Assembly: GCF_002742645.2 (NCBI RefSeq)
Contig: NZ_CP033875.1
Location: 3,326,001-3,390,000, forward strand
Length of the DNA: 64,000 nucleotides
Source: Caulobacter sp. FWC26
GTDB taxonomy: Bacteria > Pseudomonadota > Alphaproteobacteria > Caulobacterales > Caulobacteraceae
Reading direction: 5' to 3'
Part shown: positions 48,030 through 58,213 of the stretch, piece by piece
Layout of the letters: every line of letters starts with the position of its first letter
How positions within the stretch are numbered: position 1 is the first letter of the stretch
Translations under genes and position numbers: made by a program
The notes under the pieces: generated by a model
What the model saw: the letters and a program-made list of their open reading frames with translations, nothing else
The model's database searches: none
Told to the model about the DNA's origin: nothing

Positions 48030-51000
48030 CCCGCGATCACCGCGTCGGGTTCGCCGGCCAACAGGGCGTTGATCCACGCGAGCGCGAGGTCGCGGCTGCG
48101 GTAGCGACCGCCCCATTTGGCTCTTTCCTCGCGCTCCACGATAGGGAATGTCGAGTAGATGTAGCTGATGTCGTCTCGGCTGCCGGCCGGGTCGGCGGGA
48201 TCGTAGACGCCGTAGAGGATAAAGTAGAGAGCATCCAGCTTCGCACGCAGGTTCAGGCGCCGGTCTTCGTCCCAGACGAACGGCGGCAGGACCTCGCCCT
48301 CCCCGTCCACGTGACCTAGGTCCTGAGCGAAAGGCGCTAGATCGTGAGCCGTGTAGCTCAGTTCGAGAACGGCCTCACGCACGATCTCGCGTGCGGTTTT
48401 AATCCCAATGGCGCGATCGTAGGCGGCGGGCGGGACAACGGGCAGCTGCTCGACGATATACCAGTTGAGGCTTGTCCCCTGAACCTTGGACCTTGCCACG
48501 TAGTCGAACACGACGGCGTCGAGATTAGCGAGGAGTAGAGCGGCGTCCGCAGAGGAGAACGCGCCATCTCGCGAAAGGATAAGTGGTGCCTTATTTCCGA
48601 AGCCGGACTTTGGCACCATAGCCGCGATCATGGTGCGAGCGTCGGTTGCTCGCGCTATATCACGGAACGCGATCACGGCCTCTTGACTAATAGATTTGTT
48701 AACCTCGTTCGCGGCCACCCAATACTGCGGCTCCGGCATGAAAGCCGGGTCCGCCTTCTGCTCGTTCGTGACTTCGCCGCTGAGCGCCGCGTTGTGGACG
48801 TTGGCAGCATTGACGGTGACGGATGCGGCCCGGTGGTCGAATTGATGGATCATTCGTCCGGCGTAAAGCGGCAGCCAGTCCCCGGACGCCGAACGGAACC
48901 GGTTGCCGCCGATGGGCCAGGCACCTTCGCGCTCTTCCAACTCCGCTCGCGTCCGAAAAAGGTGGCTGTCGTTGGTCATGTGGAACATGGTGGCGTAGCG
49001 AACAGGCCATGCCGCCACGGCCTCGGCACCCGATCGGTCCACCAGCACCGGAAGCCGCTGGTAGATGGCCGTGGTCAGCGCCATGTCGCGCCGCGACCGG
49101 AAGATGGGCGCAGTCCCGGTGTTGGGGTTCACGGCAGCAAAGTCGACAGCGGCTATCGGGAAGGCGCGGTCTTGGTTTCGCAGTTCATCCAGCGAATGGA
49201 GGTAGAAGGCACAGGTTGCGGCTTCGAACCTACGACCAGGACTGAAGGACAATACACAGAATTTGAAGCTGGCGTGAACGTCTGGGAAGAAAATCTTGCG
49301 GTTTTCAAAGTCGTAGAGCGCCTTCAGCCGCCCTTCAGTCGCCACGCCGCGAAAGAAGGCGCTCGCCGAGAGGTCGGAGGCTATTCCGCTAGGGGTAAGC
49401 AAGCCAACCATGCCGGCCGGTTTCACCAAAGCCTGCGCGCGCTCGACGAATAGGCTGTAGAGGTTGATGTCGCCCCGGCTGAGCAGAGGGTAGTGACCCG
49501 ACGCCCGCGCCATTCGAGCCGTATCCAGCGCCCGCGCCTCGGCCTTCTCGAAATCAGCGTGAAGTGGGTCGTCGGCCTTCTTAAGCGCGGCGATCATCTT
49601 TGTACGGTCCGAAGCTCACTGTGCCAGCGCAATCTCGGGTCTACGCGCCGCGAACCATTCGACCTGTTGCAGTTTGATCCGGTCCCAGGGCGGATTGCCG
49701 ACGACGGCGTCAAAACCACCGTGCCGCTCATGATCGTCCCAGTGGTCCCACACGCCGGGGAAGGCGATCTGCCAGTTCAGGAAACGCTCTTCAGCAATCA
49801 GTTCGCGAGCGCGGCGCCAGATGTTGGTAAAGGCCTCGAAATCTTCCTTCTTCGATCGCCGCCGCTCGGGCTCGCCACGACCGCGCGCTATGGCTAGAGC
49901 ATCGCCAAACTGGCCGTCCAGCCAAAGCCGAATTAGGCTCTTCTCAGCCCTGTTCAGATTCAGCCAATCCAGGGCGTGCATGAACCTGACGAAGCTATCT
50001 AATGGACCGACCTGGGCTTCCACGTCGGTCCACATGGCGGCGGATCGGTGCGCCTCGGCGATCTCAGCGTCGGTGGCCAACTCGATCGTCTTCATCGCCA
50101 GCGCCTGGCGCTGGGCGTTCTTAAGAGCTTCGTCGTAGAGCAGTGGAGCGCCGAAGGAGTGGGCTTTATCGATTGCATCGCGCACCCATAGACCAAACAA
50201 GCTGTCGCCAGCGTGCAAGTGGTGATCGATAAACGATAGGGGGGCACCGACGGTGAAGGTGTGAAGCCACAGGGCGACTTTCGCGAGTTCGACCGCCATA
50301 GGGTTCTTGTCGACGCCGTAAACGCAGCGCTTTAGCACCATGCGCCGAACGATGTGGCGGTCGTCTAACTGAGCCTCGTCGATCGCCCACCCGGCGGCCC
50401 TGGCGTTCTTAAGGATGGTGGCACGAATGTCGTCGATCTTTTCGGCCAAGGGCGAAACATAGCCGACCTCCGCGCCCAAGGCGGCGGCCTCGGCCATGGC
50501 GTCCAGGACGTGGTCGGCCAATGTGTCGACTAGGCTCACCAAGAAGTGCCCCGATCCCATCGCCGGATCGCAGACGCGCAACGACAAAATCGCCTCTGCG
50601 GCGTCGGCGTCTTTCAGCGCGCGGCGACGGACACGCTCATCATCGTTCTCCGACAAGCCGGCGAGGGCCGCATGGAACGCATTGCGGCGCTCGTGGACGA
50701 GCGGCTCCAACGTTTCGTCCAGGATCAGACCGACTAGTTCATCGGGCGTATAGTAGCTGCCCGAGTTCTTCCGGGCGAAAAGGTTAGGTCGAACGGTCAG
50801 GTGCCCCGCTTCCCCAACCAAACCTTCCCGAACGATCTCAAACTCCAGCAGCCGTTCATAGATCGAGCCCAACTGCTGGACTGACAGGTCGCGGTAGTTG
50901 ATGTACCGGCGTTGGCCGGTCGATCGCTCGAAGGACAGGGCGTCAAGGGCGGGCGCCATGACGCTGTCAGCGATCCGAGCGCCCGAAAGCAGGGTCGTGC

Positions 51001-52129
51001 CCGAAGTCGCGAACAAGCCGCCGTTGTAAGGCGGGATGCCGATCGACGAGTCACCTTTGTCGACGATACGAGACAGGTCGGAGATGTGCCCCCAGACCTT
51101 GGCGGCGGTCGATGAGAAAGTGTCGCCATTGGTGACTCGCTCGCCAATTTCGAGGCGAACCGGTCGGAGCGCGTAGTCGTCATACCGCTCGTCGTTGACA
51201 GGCAGTAGATCCCGGTCCTCGGCGTAAAGCAAGAAGAGCAACCTGTAGAGCAGGATCAGAGCTGCATCCCGCACGTCATCCAGGGACGCCTCTGGCGCGG
51301 ACTCTGCCAGTGCGCGGGCCAGGCTGGGAAAGACTTGGTCGAAGACCACCTGCGCGAGGCTGGCCGCGACCCTCTCTTCATAGAAGGCAGCCTCGGACTT
51401 GGCGCGCTCGTGGAACGTCTTTTGGTCGACCCCGGTCGGCAAGAATGCCTCGCGGCCGAACATGACTGCGAAGACGCGCAGCCAATGATCTTTGGCTTCG
51501 TCGTCGATAAGCAGATCGTCGCCAATAAGACCCAGCACGCGGCCGAGATCGATCTCAAGAAACTCCTCCGAGATCGACCGAGCACCGGCCCAGTAGAGCC
51601 TCCAGCGCGGCCCGTTGGTTAGGACACCCCAGCGCAACTTGCCGCTTGTCAGGTCGTCGATGCGCCGCAGGTAGCGCAACATCTGCGTCGACGGCGCAGT
51701 AGTCTCATTACGCCCCGACGCGCGGTCGAGGGGTCTTGCCCAACGCTTGCTCTCAACGACAGCGAGACCGTGATCGTAGCGCCGCCACTGCTCTGGCAAG
51801 GCGTTGGCGGCGGCCTTGGCGGCGGCATCCGCGAACAGCAGGCCGTCCGGTACGTCGTCGCGACCGCTGACTGTGAGGTTCTGTTGGCGCAGGGACTCCG
51901 ACCAGCCCAGCGCGGCCAGCACGGGCCAGATGAAGTCGTCTTCAGTCTGGCTCTCATTGGTCTTAGCACTCTGGGGAAAAGCTTTAGCGATCCGGTCCAA
52001 GTTGCCTCGGAGGGTCGTCACATCGACGGCCTGATACGCCGGCGACGACTTGATCGCCTCGACCAAGTAGTCCGTGCTAAAGAGACTTCCAGCGGTGAAA
52101 AGTCCAGAATCGACCAAGCGCGCACCCAT
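48026..52129 (-). pseudogene. Type IIG (Eco57I-like) restriction-modification gene with an in-frame TGA
   Basis: A single reading frame of 1368 codons, broken only by TGA at 49618-49616. The upstream part (837 residues, 49616-52129) carries a nuclease-like site (PDG at 94-96, ESK at 126-128) and methyltransferase motif I DPAMGSGHFL (521-530). It ends after motif IV NPPW (812-815). The downstream part (48026-49597) continues in the same frame with ASDRTKMIAAL, target-recognition sequence and a C-terminal conserved block, and would restart at ATG 49597. Related enzymes run through here with a sense codon. The gene is probably inactive unless TGA is read through or is a sequencing error. It forms an operon with the DUF3644 gene. 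Confidence 0.85.
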
Positions 52130-52221
52130 TTGCTCTATGGTTTAGAGGCGGAGGCGACGTTGGAAAAGCAACAACCGCAGCGCTCTGCTAAAGTCTCAAC
52201 AACTTGGCGCCACGAGGTTGG

Positions 52222-52348
52222 TTAGGCGGAAATGCCATCATCCTTGGCGGGACCTAGGCGGTATGCGGCTGGATCGGCGATCCAGCGATTGATCGCGGAC
52301 TCATGCCAGCCCGCACCGTGAGCGCTGATCGGGACCTGGCGAGGAAAA
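52222..52348 (-). pseudogene. AlpA-family regulator remnant, 5' end lost
   Basis: The minus strand encodes FPRQVPISAHGAGWHESAINRWIADPAAYR and stops at TAA 52224-52222. It is very similar to the intact AlpA gene at 63726-63926. The first half is replaced by the IS6 inverted repeat at 52349. AlpA-type proteins usually control integrase or excision genes of islands. Confidence 0.8.
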
Positions 52349-52359
52349 GGGTGCTGTCA

Positions 52360-53743
52360 TCTGTGGACGGCCCCTGATCTGCAAGAGGTAAGTTCGGGTT
52401 TGAAGGGGTGATCTGCGGGGTGCGGACATCTGTCCGGCCTGTTGGCGCGGTGTCGATGACCGCTGGCCCTGATGGAGTCCGCGGGTCGGGTCCCTAATCA
52501 GTCTATCGGGCTTGGAAGCTCCGCCAGCACCTCGGGTCAGCCCGCCTGCGGCCGCGTTCAGATCGTCACCGTCATTCCCATTCGTCCCTCTGCAGCTTGG
52601 GGCGACGGCTCCGTGGCCGCCGCGATCTCGGTCAGGCCATGGCAGGCGGCCTGTAAGCCTCTCCTCGGGTCATGACCGCCCAGGCGATGCGGGCGGTCTT
52701 GTTGGCCATGGCCACGGTGACCACACGGGCGGGGCGTCGTTCGAGCAGGGCGCGGGCCCAGTCGGCCGAGGCCAGGGACACGCCTGTTCGGATGCGCCGG
52801 ATGACCGAGGTCGCTCCGACCACCAGAAGCTTGCGCAGATAGCCGTCACCCATCTTGGAGATGCGACCTAGCCGATCCTTGCCGCCGGAGGAGTTCTGTC
52901 GGGGAACCAGGCCCAGAAAGGCGGCGAACTCCCGGCCGGATCGGAACAGGGAGGGATCGGTGACGCTGGCCGACAGGGCCGTGGCGCTGATGATCCCGAC
53001 GCCGGGGATGGTCGCCAGCCTCTGGCTGATCTGGTCCTGGCGATGCCAGGCCAGCGGCCGACGTTCGAGTTGATGAATCTGGACCGCCAGGGTCTGGAGT
53101 TGATCCGCCAGCATCACCAGGGTTGATCGCGCCAGGTCGGGCAGAACCTCATCGCCCGCCGCTCGCACCCGGTTGACCAACTCCGCGACCCGCCCAGCGC
53201 CTTGAGGCGCGATCAGCCCGAACTCGGCGCAGTGGCTGCGGATGGCGTTGATAAGCATGGTGCGCTGACGCACCAGCAGTTCCCGTGTCCGATGCAAGGT
53301 CAGTATCGCCTGGCGCTCCGCGCTCTTGACCGGCACGAACCGCATGGTCGGCCGCGTCACGGCTTCGCAGATCGCCTCGGCGTCGGCGGCGTCGTTCTTC
53401 TGTCGGCGGACATAGGGCTTCACATAGTTGGGCGGCATCAGCCGGACCTCATGACCCAAGGCCGCCAGTTCCCGGGCCCAGTTGTGCGCCGTCGCGCAGG
53501 CCTCCATCCCGATCTGGCAGGCCGGAAAGCTGTCGAAGAACTCCAACACCTCCGACCTGCGCAACTTCCTGCGCAAGGTGACGGTTCCAGCGTCATCGAC
53601 GCCGTGAACCTGAAACACGCTCTTGGCCAGATCCAGGCCGATTGTCATAGTCTTCATGGTGGATGGCTCCCGCCGCTGTGGCTGCTTCAACGACAACCAC
53701 TCTATGGCGCTCTCGACGCCGGACGCAGGGGCCGTCCACACCA
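52360..53743 (-). mobile_element. IS110/IS1111-family element
   Basis: Bounded by a 15-base subterminal inverted repeat TGTGGACGGCCCCTG (52362-52376) / CAGGGGCCGTCCACA (53726-53740). Subterminal repeats like this are seen in the IS1111 group. The exact ends are uncertain by a few bases because a shared TCA lies at both junctions. About 250 non-coding bases lie between its left end and the transposase stop. Confidence 0.8.
52632..53657 (-). CDS. IS110-family transposase
   Basis: A 341-residue transposase from ATG 53657. The N-terminal RuvC-like DEDD domain starts TIGLDLAKSVFQVHG (Asp9) and has KNDAADAEAICEAV. The C-terminal transposase_20 domain has LATIPGVGIISATAL and SGREFAAFLGLVPRQNSSGGKDRLGRISKMGDGYLR with its conserved serines. 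It appears intact. Confidence 0.92.
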   Translation of the reverse strand: MKTMTIGLDLAKSVFQVHGVDDAGTVTLRRKLRRSEVLEFFDSFPACQIGMEACATAHNWARELAALGHEVRLMPPNYVKPYVRRQKNDAADAEAICEAVTRPTMRFVPVKSAERQAILTLHRTRELLVRQRTMLINAIRSHCAEFGLIAPQGAGRVAELVNRVRAAGDEVLPDLARSTLVMLADQLQTLAVQIHQLERRPLAWHRQDQISQRLATIPGVGIISATALSASVTDPSLFRSGREFAAFLGLVPRQNSSGGKDRLGRISKMGDGYLRKLLVVGATSVIRRIRTGVSLASADWARALLERRPARVVTVAMANKTARIAWAVMTRGEAYRPPAMA

Positions 53744-53755
53744 TCAGTCTAACGC

Positions 53756-54106
53756 TAACCGGTCTCCGCATCATGGTGCGGCCAAGCCCGTTGGCGGAGA
53801 CTGAGTTTGAAACCGCTATCGTTTAAGCGCCACCGTTTTCCGGCCGACGTCATCAGATACGCCGTCTGGCTATATTTCCGATTTAGCTTGAGCCTCCGCG
53901 ACGTCGAAAGCCTCCTCGCCGAGCGCGGAATCGAGGTCAGCTACGAGACGATCCGGTGCTGGACCAAGAAGTTCGGCCCCGCCATCGCCAGGCGGTTGAA
54001 GAAACTTCGCCCCTCCCCTTCGCCCCGCTGGCATCTGGACGAAGTGGTCTGCCGGATCGGCGGACGGCACATGTACCTCTGGCGCGCGGTCGACGACGAA
54101 GGCGAG
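53756..54106 (+). repeat. 351-base direct repeat, copy 1 (IS6 5' part)
   Basis: Appears identical by eye to 62452-62802, in the same orientation and 8696 bases apart. It covers the IS6 left region and the first 100 codons of its transposase. Such direct repeats allow deletion or circularisation of the DNA between them. Confidence 0.85.
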
Positions 54107-54499
54107 GTTTTGGAGCTGCTGGTGCAGCGCCGCCGCGATACGAGGGCAGCTCGCAAATTCCTCGAACGACTACTGCGCCGCCAGCCGATCGAGCCCGAAA
54201 CCATCACGACGGACGGCCTGTCGTCCTACTCGGCGGCCCTGCGGGCGCTGGATTTGGAGCACCTTCATCGGCCAGGTCGGCTCCGGGAGAACAATCGTGC
54301 CGAGAACTCTCACCTGCCCGTCCGGCAACGGGAGCGAAGAATGCAAGGCTTAAAAAATCAGCCCTCAGCCCAGCGCTTCCTGTCCACCCACGCCGCCGTC
54401 TACAATACCTTCTCCGTTCAGCGACATCTGATCAGCCGCCCCAACCTTCGCCGCTTCCGCGCCGAGGCTCATGCCGCTTGGGCGAAGGCCACCGCCTGA
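53807..54499 (+). CDS. IS6-family transposase
   Basis: A 230-residue IS26-like DDE transposase. A short HTH part (SLSLRDVESLLAERGIEVSYETIRCW) precedes the catalytic Asp78 (WHLDEV), Asp136 (TTDGLSSY) and Glu167 (NNRAENSH). It looks complete and so could act on both IS6 copies in trans. Confidence 0.92.
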   Translation: MKPLSFKRHRFPADVIRYAVWLYFRFSLSLRDVESLLAERGIEVSYETIRCWTKKFGPAIARRLKKLRPSPSPRWHLDEVVCRIGGRHMYLWRAVDDEGEVLELLVQRRRDTRAARKFLERLLRRQPIEPETITTDGLSSYSAALRALDLEHLHRPGRLRENNRAENSHLPVRQRERRMQGLKNQPSAQRFLSTHAAVYNTFSVQRHLISRPNLRRFRAEAHAAWAKATA

Positions 54500-54693
54500 A
54501 ACGACTAAGTATTGGCTCGCTTCGACTTGTCGCGGTTAACCTGACAGCACCCCGTGCTCCTCGCCTCCGCTAGCTTGCCGCTTGTTCAGGCGCTGGCGCG
54601 CTTTCTTCCCTCCGTGCGGTCGATATCGAGCCGGGGGACATTTTTCTTACGGCATCGAAGCCCTGCTGCGTCCTACGATCAGGAGGCTTCAGC

Positions 54694-55206
54694 ATGCCAG
54701 CGTCGGCCATGAGAACACCGCTTGAGCAAGTCGTCATCGACTACTCGGGACCGCTCGCGCGCTTTTTCCAGCGACGCATCCGGGCCGGCCAGGAGGCGGA
54801 CGATCTCGTCCAGGAAGTGTTTGGGCGATTGGCCCGGCAAAACCTCTCAACGGTCGACAACCTCCACGGCTACATCTTCCAGATCGCCGCCAACGTTCTG
54901 CGCGATCAGGCGCGCCGGGCCAGCACCCGCGCCTTCATTGTCGCGCAGTCTGGTGATTTCGACGCCGAGGACCAGACAAGCTTCTCGCCAGAACGGGTGC
55001 TGCAAAGCCGCGAAACCCTGCAGAGCCTGGTTTCGGCGCTCTACGAACTGCCCCCCTCCGTTCGCAACGTTTTCAGCCAGTATCACTTCGACGGGGTCTC
55101 CCAAGTGGAGATCGCCCGGCGGATGGGCATGTCCTTGAGCACCGTCGAAAAGCAGATGGCCAAGGCCAACGCCCACCTCCTCAAGCGTCTGCGGAAGATC
55201 CTATGA
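54694..55206 (+). CDS. ECF sigma factor (FecI-like)
   Basis: A 170-residue RNA polymerase sigma factor. Region 2 is at about 20-75 (QEADDLVQEVFGRLARQN) and region 4 at about 110-165 (LPPSVRNVFSQYHFDGVSQVEIARRMGMSLSTVEKQMAKA). It is followed by FecR, with a four-base overlap, as in iron-citrate-type cell-surface signalling. It would drive the TonB receptor and its partners when the receptor is occupied. Confidence 0.9.
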   Translation: MPASAMRTPLEQVVIDYSGPLARFFQRRIRAGQEADDLVQEVFGRLARQNLSTVDNLHGYIFQIAANVLRDQARRASTRAFIVAQSGDFDAEDQTSFSPERVLQSRETLQSLVSALYELPPSVRNVFSQYHFDGVSQVEIARRMGMSLSTVEKQMAKANAHLLKRLRKIL

Positions 55207-56237
55207 ACAGGACGCCGGACATGGATCAGATCGAGGCCGACGCCGCTGCCTGGGACGCGCGACTGCGGCGCGGCGATGCGACCGAGCGCGAGCGCATCGC
55301 CTTCCAGGCTTGGTTGCTGGAAGCCGAAGAGCATCGCCATGCTCACGAACGCCTGCAAGCCGCCCTGTTCGCGCTTCGCGCACAGGCCGACCTGCCCGAG
55401 CTCAGCGCCTTGCGCGACGCTGCACGCCAGAGCGCCAGGCGCATGGATCGCTGGCGTTTCGCCTTCGGCGCCTGTGCGGCCGCGGCGCTGGTCCTGGCGG
55501 TGGGCCTGGCCTTCAACATCAATCGCGGCGCGGAGGCATGGGCCGTCCTGCACGGCGCCAAGATCTACGCCACCACCTTGAACGAACGGACGCAGATCGT
55601 CCTCGCCGACGGCTCTGCGGTGACGCTGGACTCGAACACACGCCTGGCGGCTCGGCTGAGCCCGGATCGCCGGGACATCACCCTGCTTTCGGGCCGCGCC
55701 CTCTTCCACGTCGCCAAGGATCGCCAGCGCCCGTTCGTGGTCCGCGCGCGCGATCGCACCGTGACGGCTCTTGGCACCGTCTTCGACGTCGGTCTCTCGC
55801 CCCGCAGCCTGCGGGTGACGCTGCTGGAGGGACGCGTGGCTGTCCGCTCCGTACAGGCCGGCGGCGTTTCCCGGGAGTTGGCGCCGCGCCAGGAATTCGT
55901 TGAGCGCGACCGCGCCAGCGCGGTCGTGCGGATCGTGGACCCGGACAAGGCGCTTGGCTGGGTCGATGGCCAGATCTTCTTCGAGAACGACACGCTGGCG
56001 CAGGCCGCTGACGAGATGAACCAATACTCGCGCCTGAAGATCGTGGTCGATCCGGCCATCGCGGATCTGAAGATCAACGGCATGTTCCGAGCCGGCAACC
56101 AAACCGGCTTTGTCGGCGCGCTGCAAACGACCATGCCCGTCGAGGTCCGTCCCGACGAGCACGGCCAACTCTTGGTCACGAGACGGCCCAGCGCCGTTCG
56201 TGACGCCGCGATCGTCGGAGACGCAAGTGAGCAATAA
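55203..56237 (+). CDS. FecR-family anti-sigma regulator
   Basis: A 344-residue single-pass membrane protein. The cytoplasmic N-terminal sigma-binding part has the DUF4880 motif (AAAWDARLRRGDATERERIAFQAWL). A transmembrane helix at about 85-105 is followed by the periplasmic FecR domain (DGSAVTLDSNTRLAARLS, RDITLLSGRALFHVAKD) and a C-terminal STN-like end. It passes the signal from the receptor's N-terminal domain to the sigma factor. Confidence 0.9.
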   Translation: MNRTPDMDQIEADAAAWDARLRRGDATERERIAFQAWLLEAEEHRHAHERLQAALFALRAQADLPELSALRDAARQSARRMDRWRFAFGACAAAALVLAVGLAFNINRGAEAWAVLHGAKIYATTLNERTQIVLADGSAVTLDSNTRLAARLSPDRRDITLLSGRALFHVAKDRQRPFVVRARDRTVTALGTVFDVGLSPRSLRVTLLEGRVAVRSVQAGGVSRELAPRQEFVERDRASAVVRIVDPDKALGWVDGQIFFENDTLAQAADEMNQYSRLKIVVDPAIADLKINGMFRAGNQTGFVGALQTTMPVEVRPDEHGQLLVTRRPSAVRDAAIVGDASEQ

Positions 56238-58119
56238 GCAGGAAGACAAGCGGCTGGGCATGTCTGCCCGGGTCAGCCGGCGCGACGTCGTCAACGGAAT
56301 CCTCGCCGGTAGCGGCGCGGCGTTGATGTCAGGCTGCGCGACCGGCGCCGACGCGGCCGAGGCCGCAGGTCCCGTGCGCGACGCCTTCACAGGTCGGGGC
56401 GGCGTGGGCGACTACGCCCTGTCGAACGGCAACACCCAGGCAGTGATCAACGCCGCGCACAGGGTGCGCGACATGACCTTTGACGAGCTGCCGTCGGCCG
56501 ACGACAGCGAACAGGTCGACCTGGTGATCGTTGGCGGCGGTCCGGCCGGTCTCCTGACCGCCTTCGACTACGCAAATCTGACCGGCGGCAAGAAGACCAG
56601 CCTGATCCTGGAGAACCATCCGGTCTTCGGCGGCGCGTCCAAGCAGAACGATTTCCTGGTCAACGGCGTTCGCCTGACCGGCCCCCAGGCGGCGAACGAT
56701 TTTGGCGTACCGGCAAAGGGGTCGGGCGCGATCCTGGACAGGGTGTTCGACGACCTGGCCCTGCCGCGCGAGTACGACTTCGCCAGCTTCGATCCCAAGT
56801 TCAAGCCGCTGCGCTTTGCCTGGGACAACTACACCAACATGGACGGCTTCGGTGAGCGCCTGGTCGACATCGGCTACCATTTCAACGCCACGGACGGCGC
56901 CCCCTCGCCTCGCCTGGAACGAAACATCTGGGACGACGATCTGGCTCGCACGCCGTTCTCGCCCGAACTCCGCCGCCAGCTGCTGGCCTGGCGCGCCAAC
57001 GCCGGCGGAACCTCCAACCTCACTCCCGAGCAGCTCGATGGGATGAGCTACGCCCACTACCTTGAGGTGGTGAAAGGGTACGACCCGGCGGTGACGCGGG
57101 TGGCGCGCCCGCCCATAGCCTTGCTCACCGGCCTAGGCATGGGCGCGGTGTCGGCGCTTGCCGCCAGCCGCTACGTCACCAACAACGCCCGTCAGACCAT
57201 GTCCTTCCCGGGCGGCAACAGCGGCATGGTGCGGCCACTGATCAAGAGAATGTTCCCCGGCGCCATCGGCGGCGAGGACACCTTCGCCGACATCCAGAGC
57301 AAGCCGATCAATTTCGCAGCCTTCGACCGTCCTGGCCAACCAACCCGGCTGCGGCTGGGCGCGACGGCGGTCAAGGTCAGCCATGCCGACAAGGCCGGGC
57401 AGGAGGGCGGTGTCCTCGTGGTCTACGAGAAGGACGGTCGTCTTCATCAGGTGCGCGCCAAGGCCGTGGTCATGGCCAGCGGCGGCTGGGTGAACCGCAG
57501 GGTACTGACCGACATGCCCGCCGATATCGCCTCAGCCTATGGCGAGTTCATCCATGGCCCGGCCCTGGTCATCAACGTCGCCCTGACCAACTGGCGGGCG
57601 ATGTACGACCTGGGCGTGACGGCGCTGCGCTGGTTCGACGACGCCAACATGCTGGGCTTTAGCGGCAACATCCGCGCGCCGATGCTCGTGGACGGCATGA
57701 CGCCGCCGCTGGATCCCGACAAGCCTGCGCTCTTCACGATGTACATGGGCGTCTACCCCGTCGAGGGCGAGGACGCGCGGGCGCAAACCGCGGCCAGCCG
57801 CACCAGGCTCCTGGGAACGCCCTACGCCACCTACGAGCGGATCGTGCGCCAGCAGCTGGCGACGATCCTGGCTGGAACCCGCTTTGATCCAGCCAAGGAC
57901 ATCGCCGGCATCGTCATCAACCGATGGGGCCATGCCCGTGTCGTACAGCCTCCCGGCTTCTTCCTGGGCAAGGACGGTAAGCCGAGCCCTCTGAAGGTCG
58001 TCGCCAAGGGCTACGGGCGCGTGATCATCGCTCACTCCGAACTCAACGGCGCCCAGAACGCCCGCGGTGCCTTCGAACACGGCGCGCGCGCGGCCAAGGA
58101 AGCCGCGGCGCTGACGTGA
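56227..58119 (+). CDS. Spermidine-dehydrogenase-like FAD amine oxidoreductase, Tat-exported
   Basis: 630 residues from GTG 56227, overlapping fecR by 11 bases. This start keeps the family N-terminus KRLGMSARVSRRDVVNGI, close to the Tat/GM-RRDFLNG start of spermidine dehydrogenases. Arg18-Arg19 form the Tat motif and Cys37 (LMSGC) could be a lipidation site. The FAD site is VDLVIVGGGPAGLLTAF (97-113). NHPVFGGASKQNDF and a long substrate domain follow. It probably oxidises a polyamine or related amine in the periplasm. The exact substrate is inferred from family resemblance only. Confidence 0.75.
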   Translation: MSNKQEDKRLGMSARVSRRDVVNGILAGSGAALMSGCATGADAAEAAGPVRDAFTGRGGVGDYALSNGNTQAVINAAHRVRDMTFDELPSADDSEQVDLVIVGGGPAGLLTAFDYANLTGGKKTSLILENHPVFGGASKQNDFLVNGVRLTGPQAANDFGVPAKGSGAILDRVFDDLALPREYDFASFDPKFKPLRFAWDNYTNMDGFGERLVDIGYHFNATDGAPSPRLERNIWDDDLARTPFSPELRRQLLAWRANAGGTSNLTPEQLDGMSYAHYLEVVKGYDPAVTRVARPPIALLTGLGMGAVSALAASRYVTNNARQTMSFPGGNSGMVRPLIKRMFPGAIGGEDTFADIQSKPINFAAFDRPGQPTRLRLGATAVKVSHADKAGQEGGVLVVYEKDGRLHQVRAKAVVMASGGWVNRRVLTDMPADIASAYGEFIHGPALVINVALTNWRAMYDLGVTALRWFDDANMLGFSGNIRAPMLVDGMTPPLDPDKPALFTMYMGVYPVEGEDARAQTAASRTRLLGTPYATYERIVRQQLATILAGTRFDPAKDIAGIVINRWGHARVVQPPGFFLGKDGKPSPLKVVAKGYGRVIIAHSELNGAQNARGAFEHGARAAKEAAALT

Positions 58120-58213
58120 TCCTCCGCGTCCGCCTGTCCGACTAGTCCCACGCCGCCGCGCGCACTCGCACGCGGCGGCTTTTCTTTTCACCCACCGAAC
58201 TGGAGAACAGACA

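Larger units (their letters stand above)
52349..54552 (+). mobile_element. IS6-family element carrying an IS110-family insertion
   Basis: The ends are GGGTGCTGTCA (from 52349) and its complement CTGACAGCACCC (ending 54552). No target duplication is seen in the flanks. The left end is split after GTCA by an IS110-family element (about 52360-53743); IS6 sequence resumes with TCAGTCTAACG at 53744. The transposase at 53807-54499 is complete. The second copy at 62432-62802 shows the uninterrupted left end. Confidence 0.8.

Noticed and set aside
48026..49597. Reading the 523-residue ORF as a separate gene
   Set aside because: It lies in the same frame as the 837-residue ORF and begins in the middle of a methyltransferase; it has no motif I of its own.
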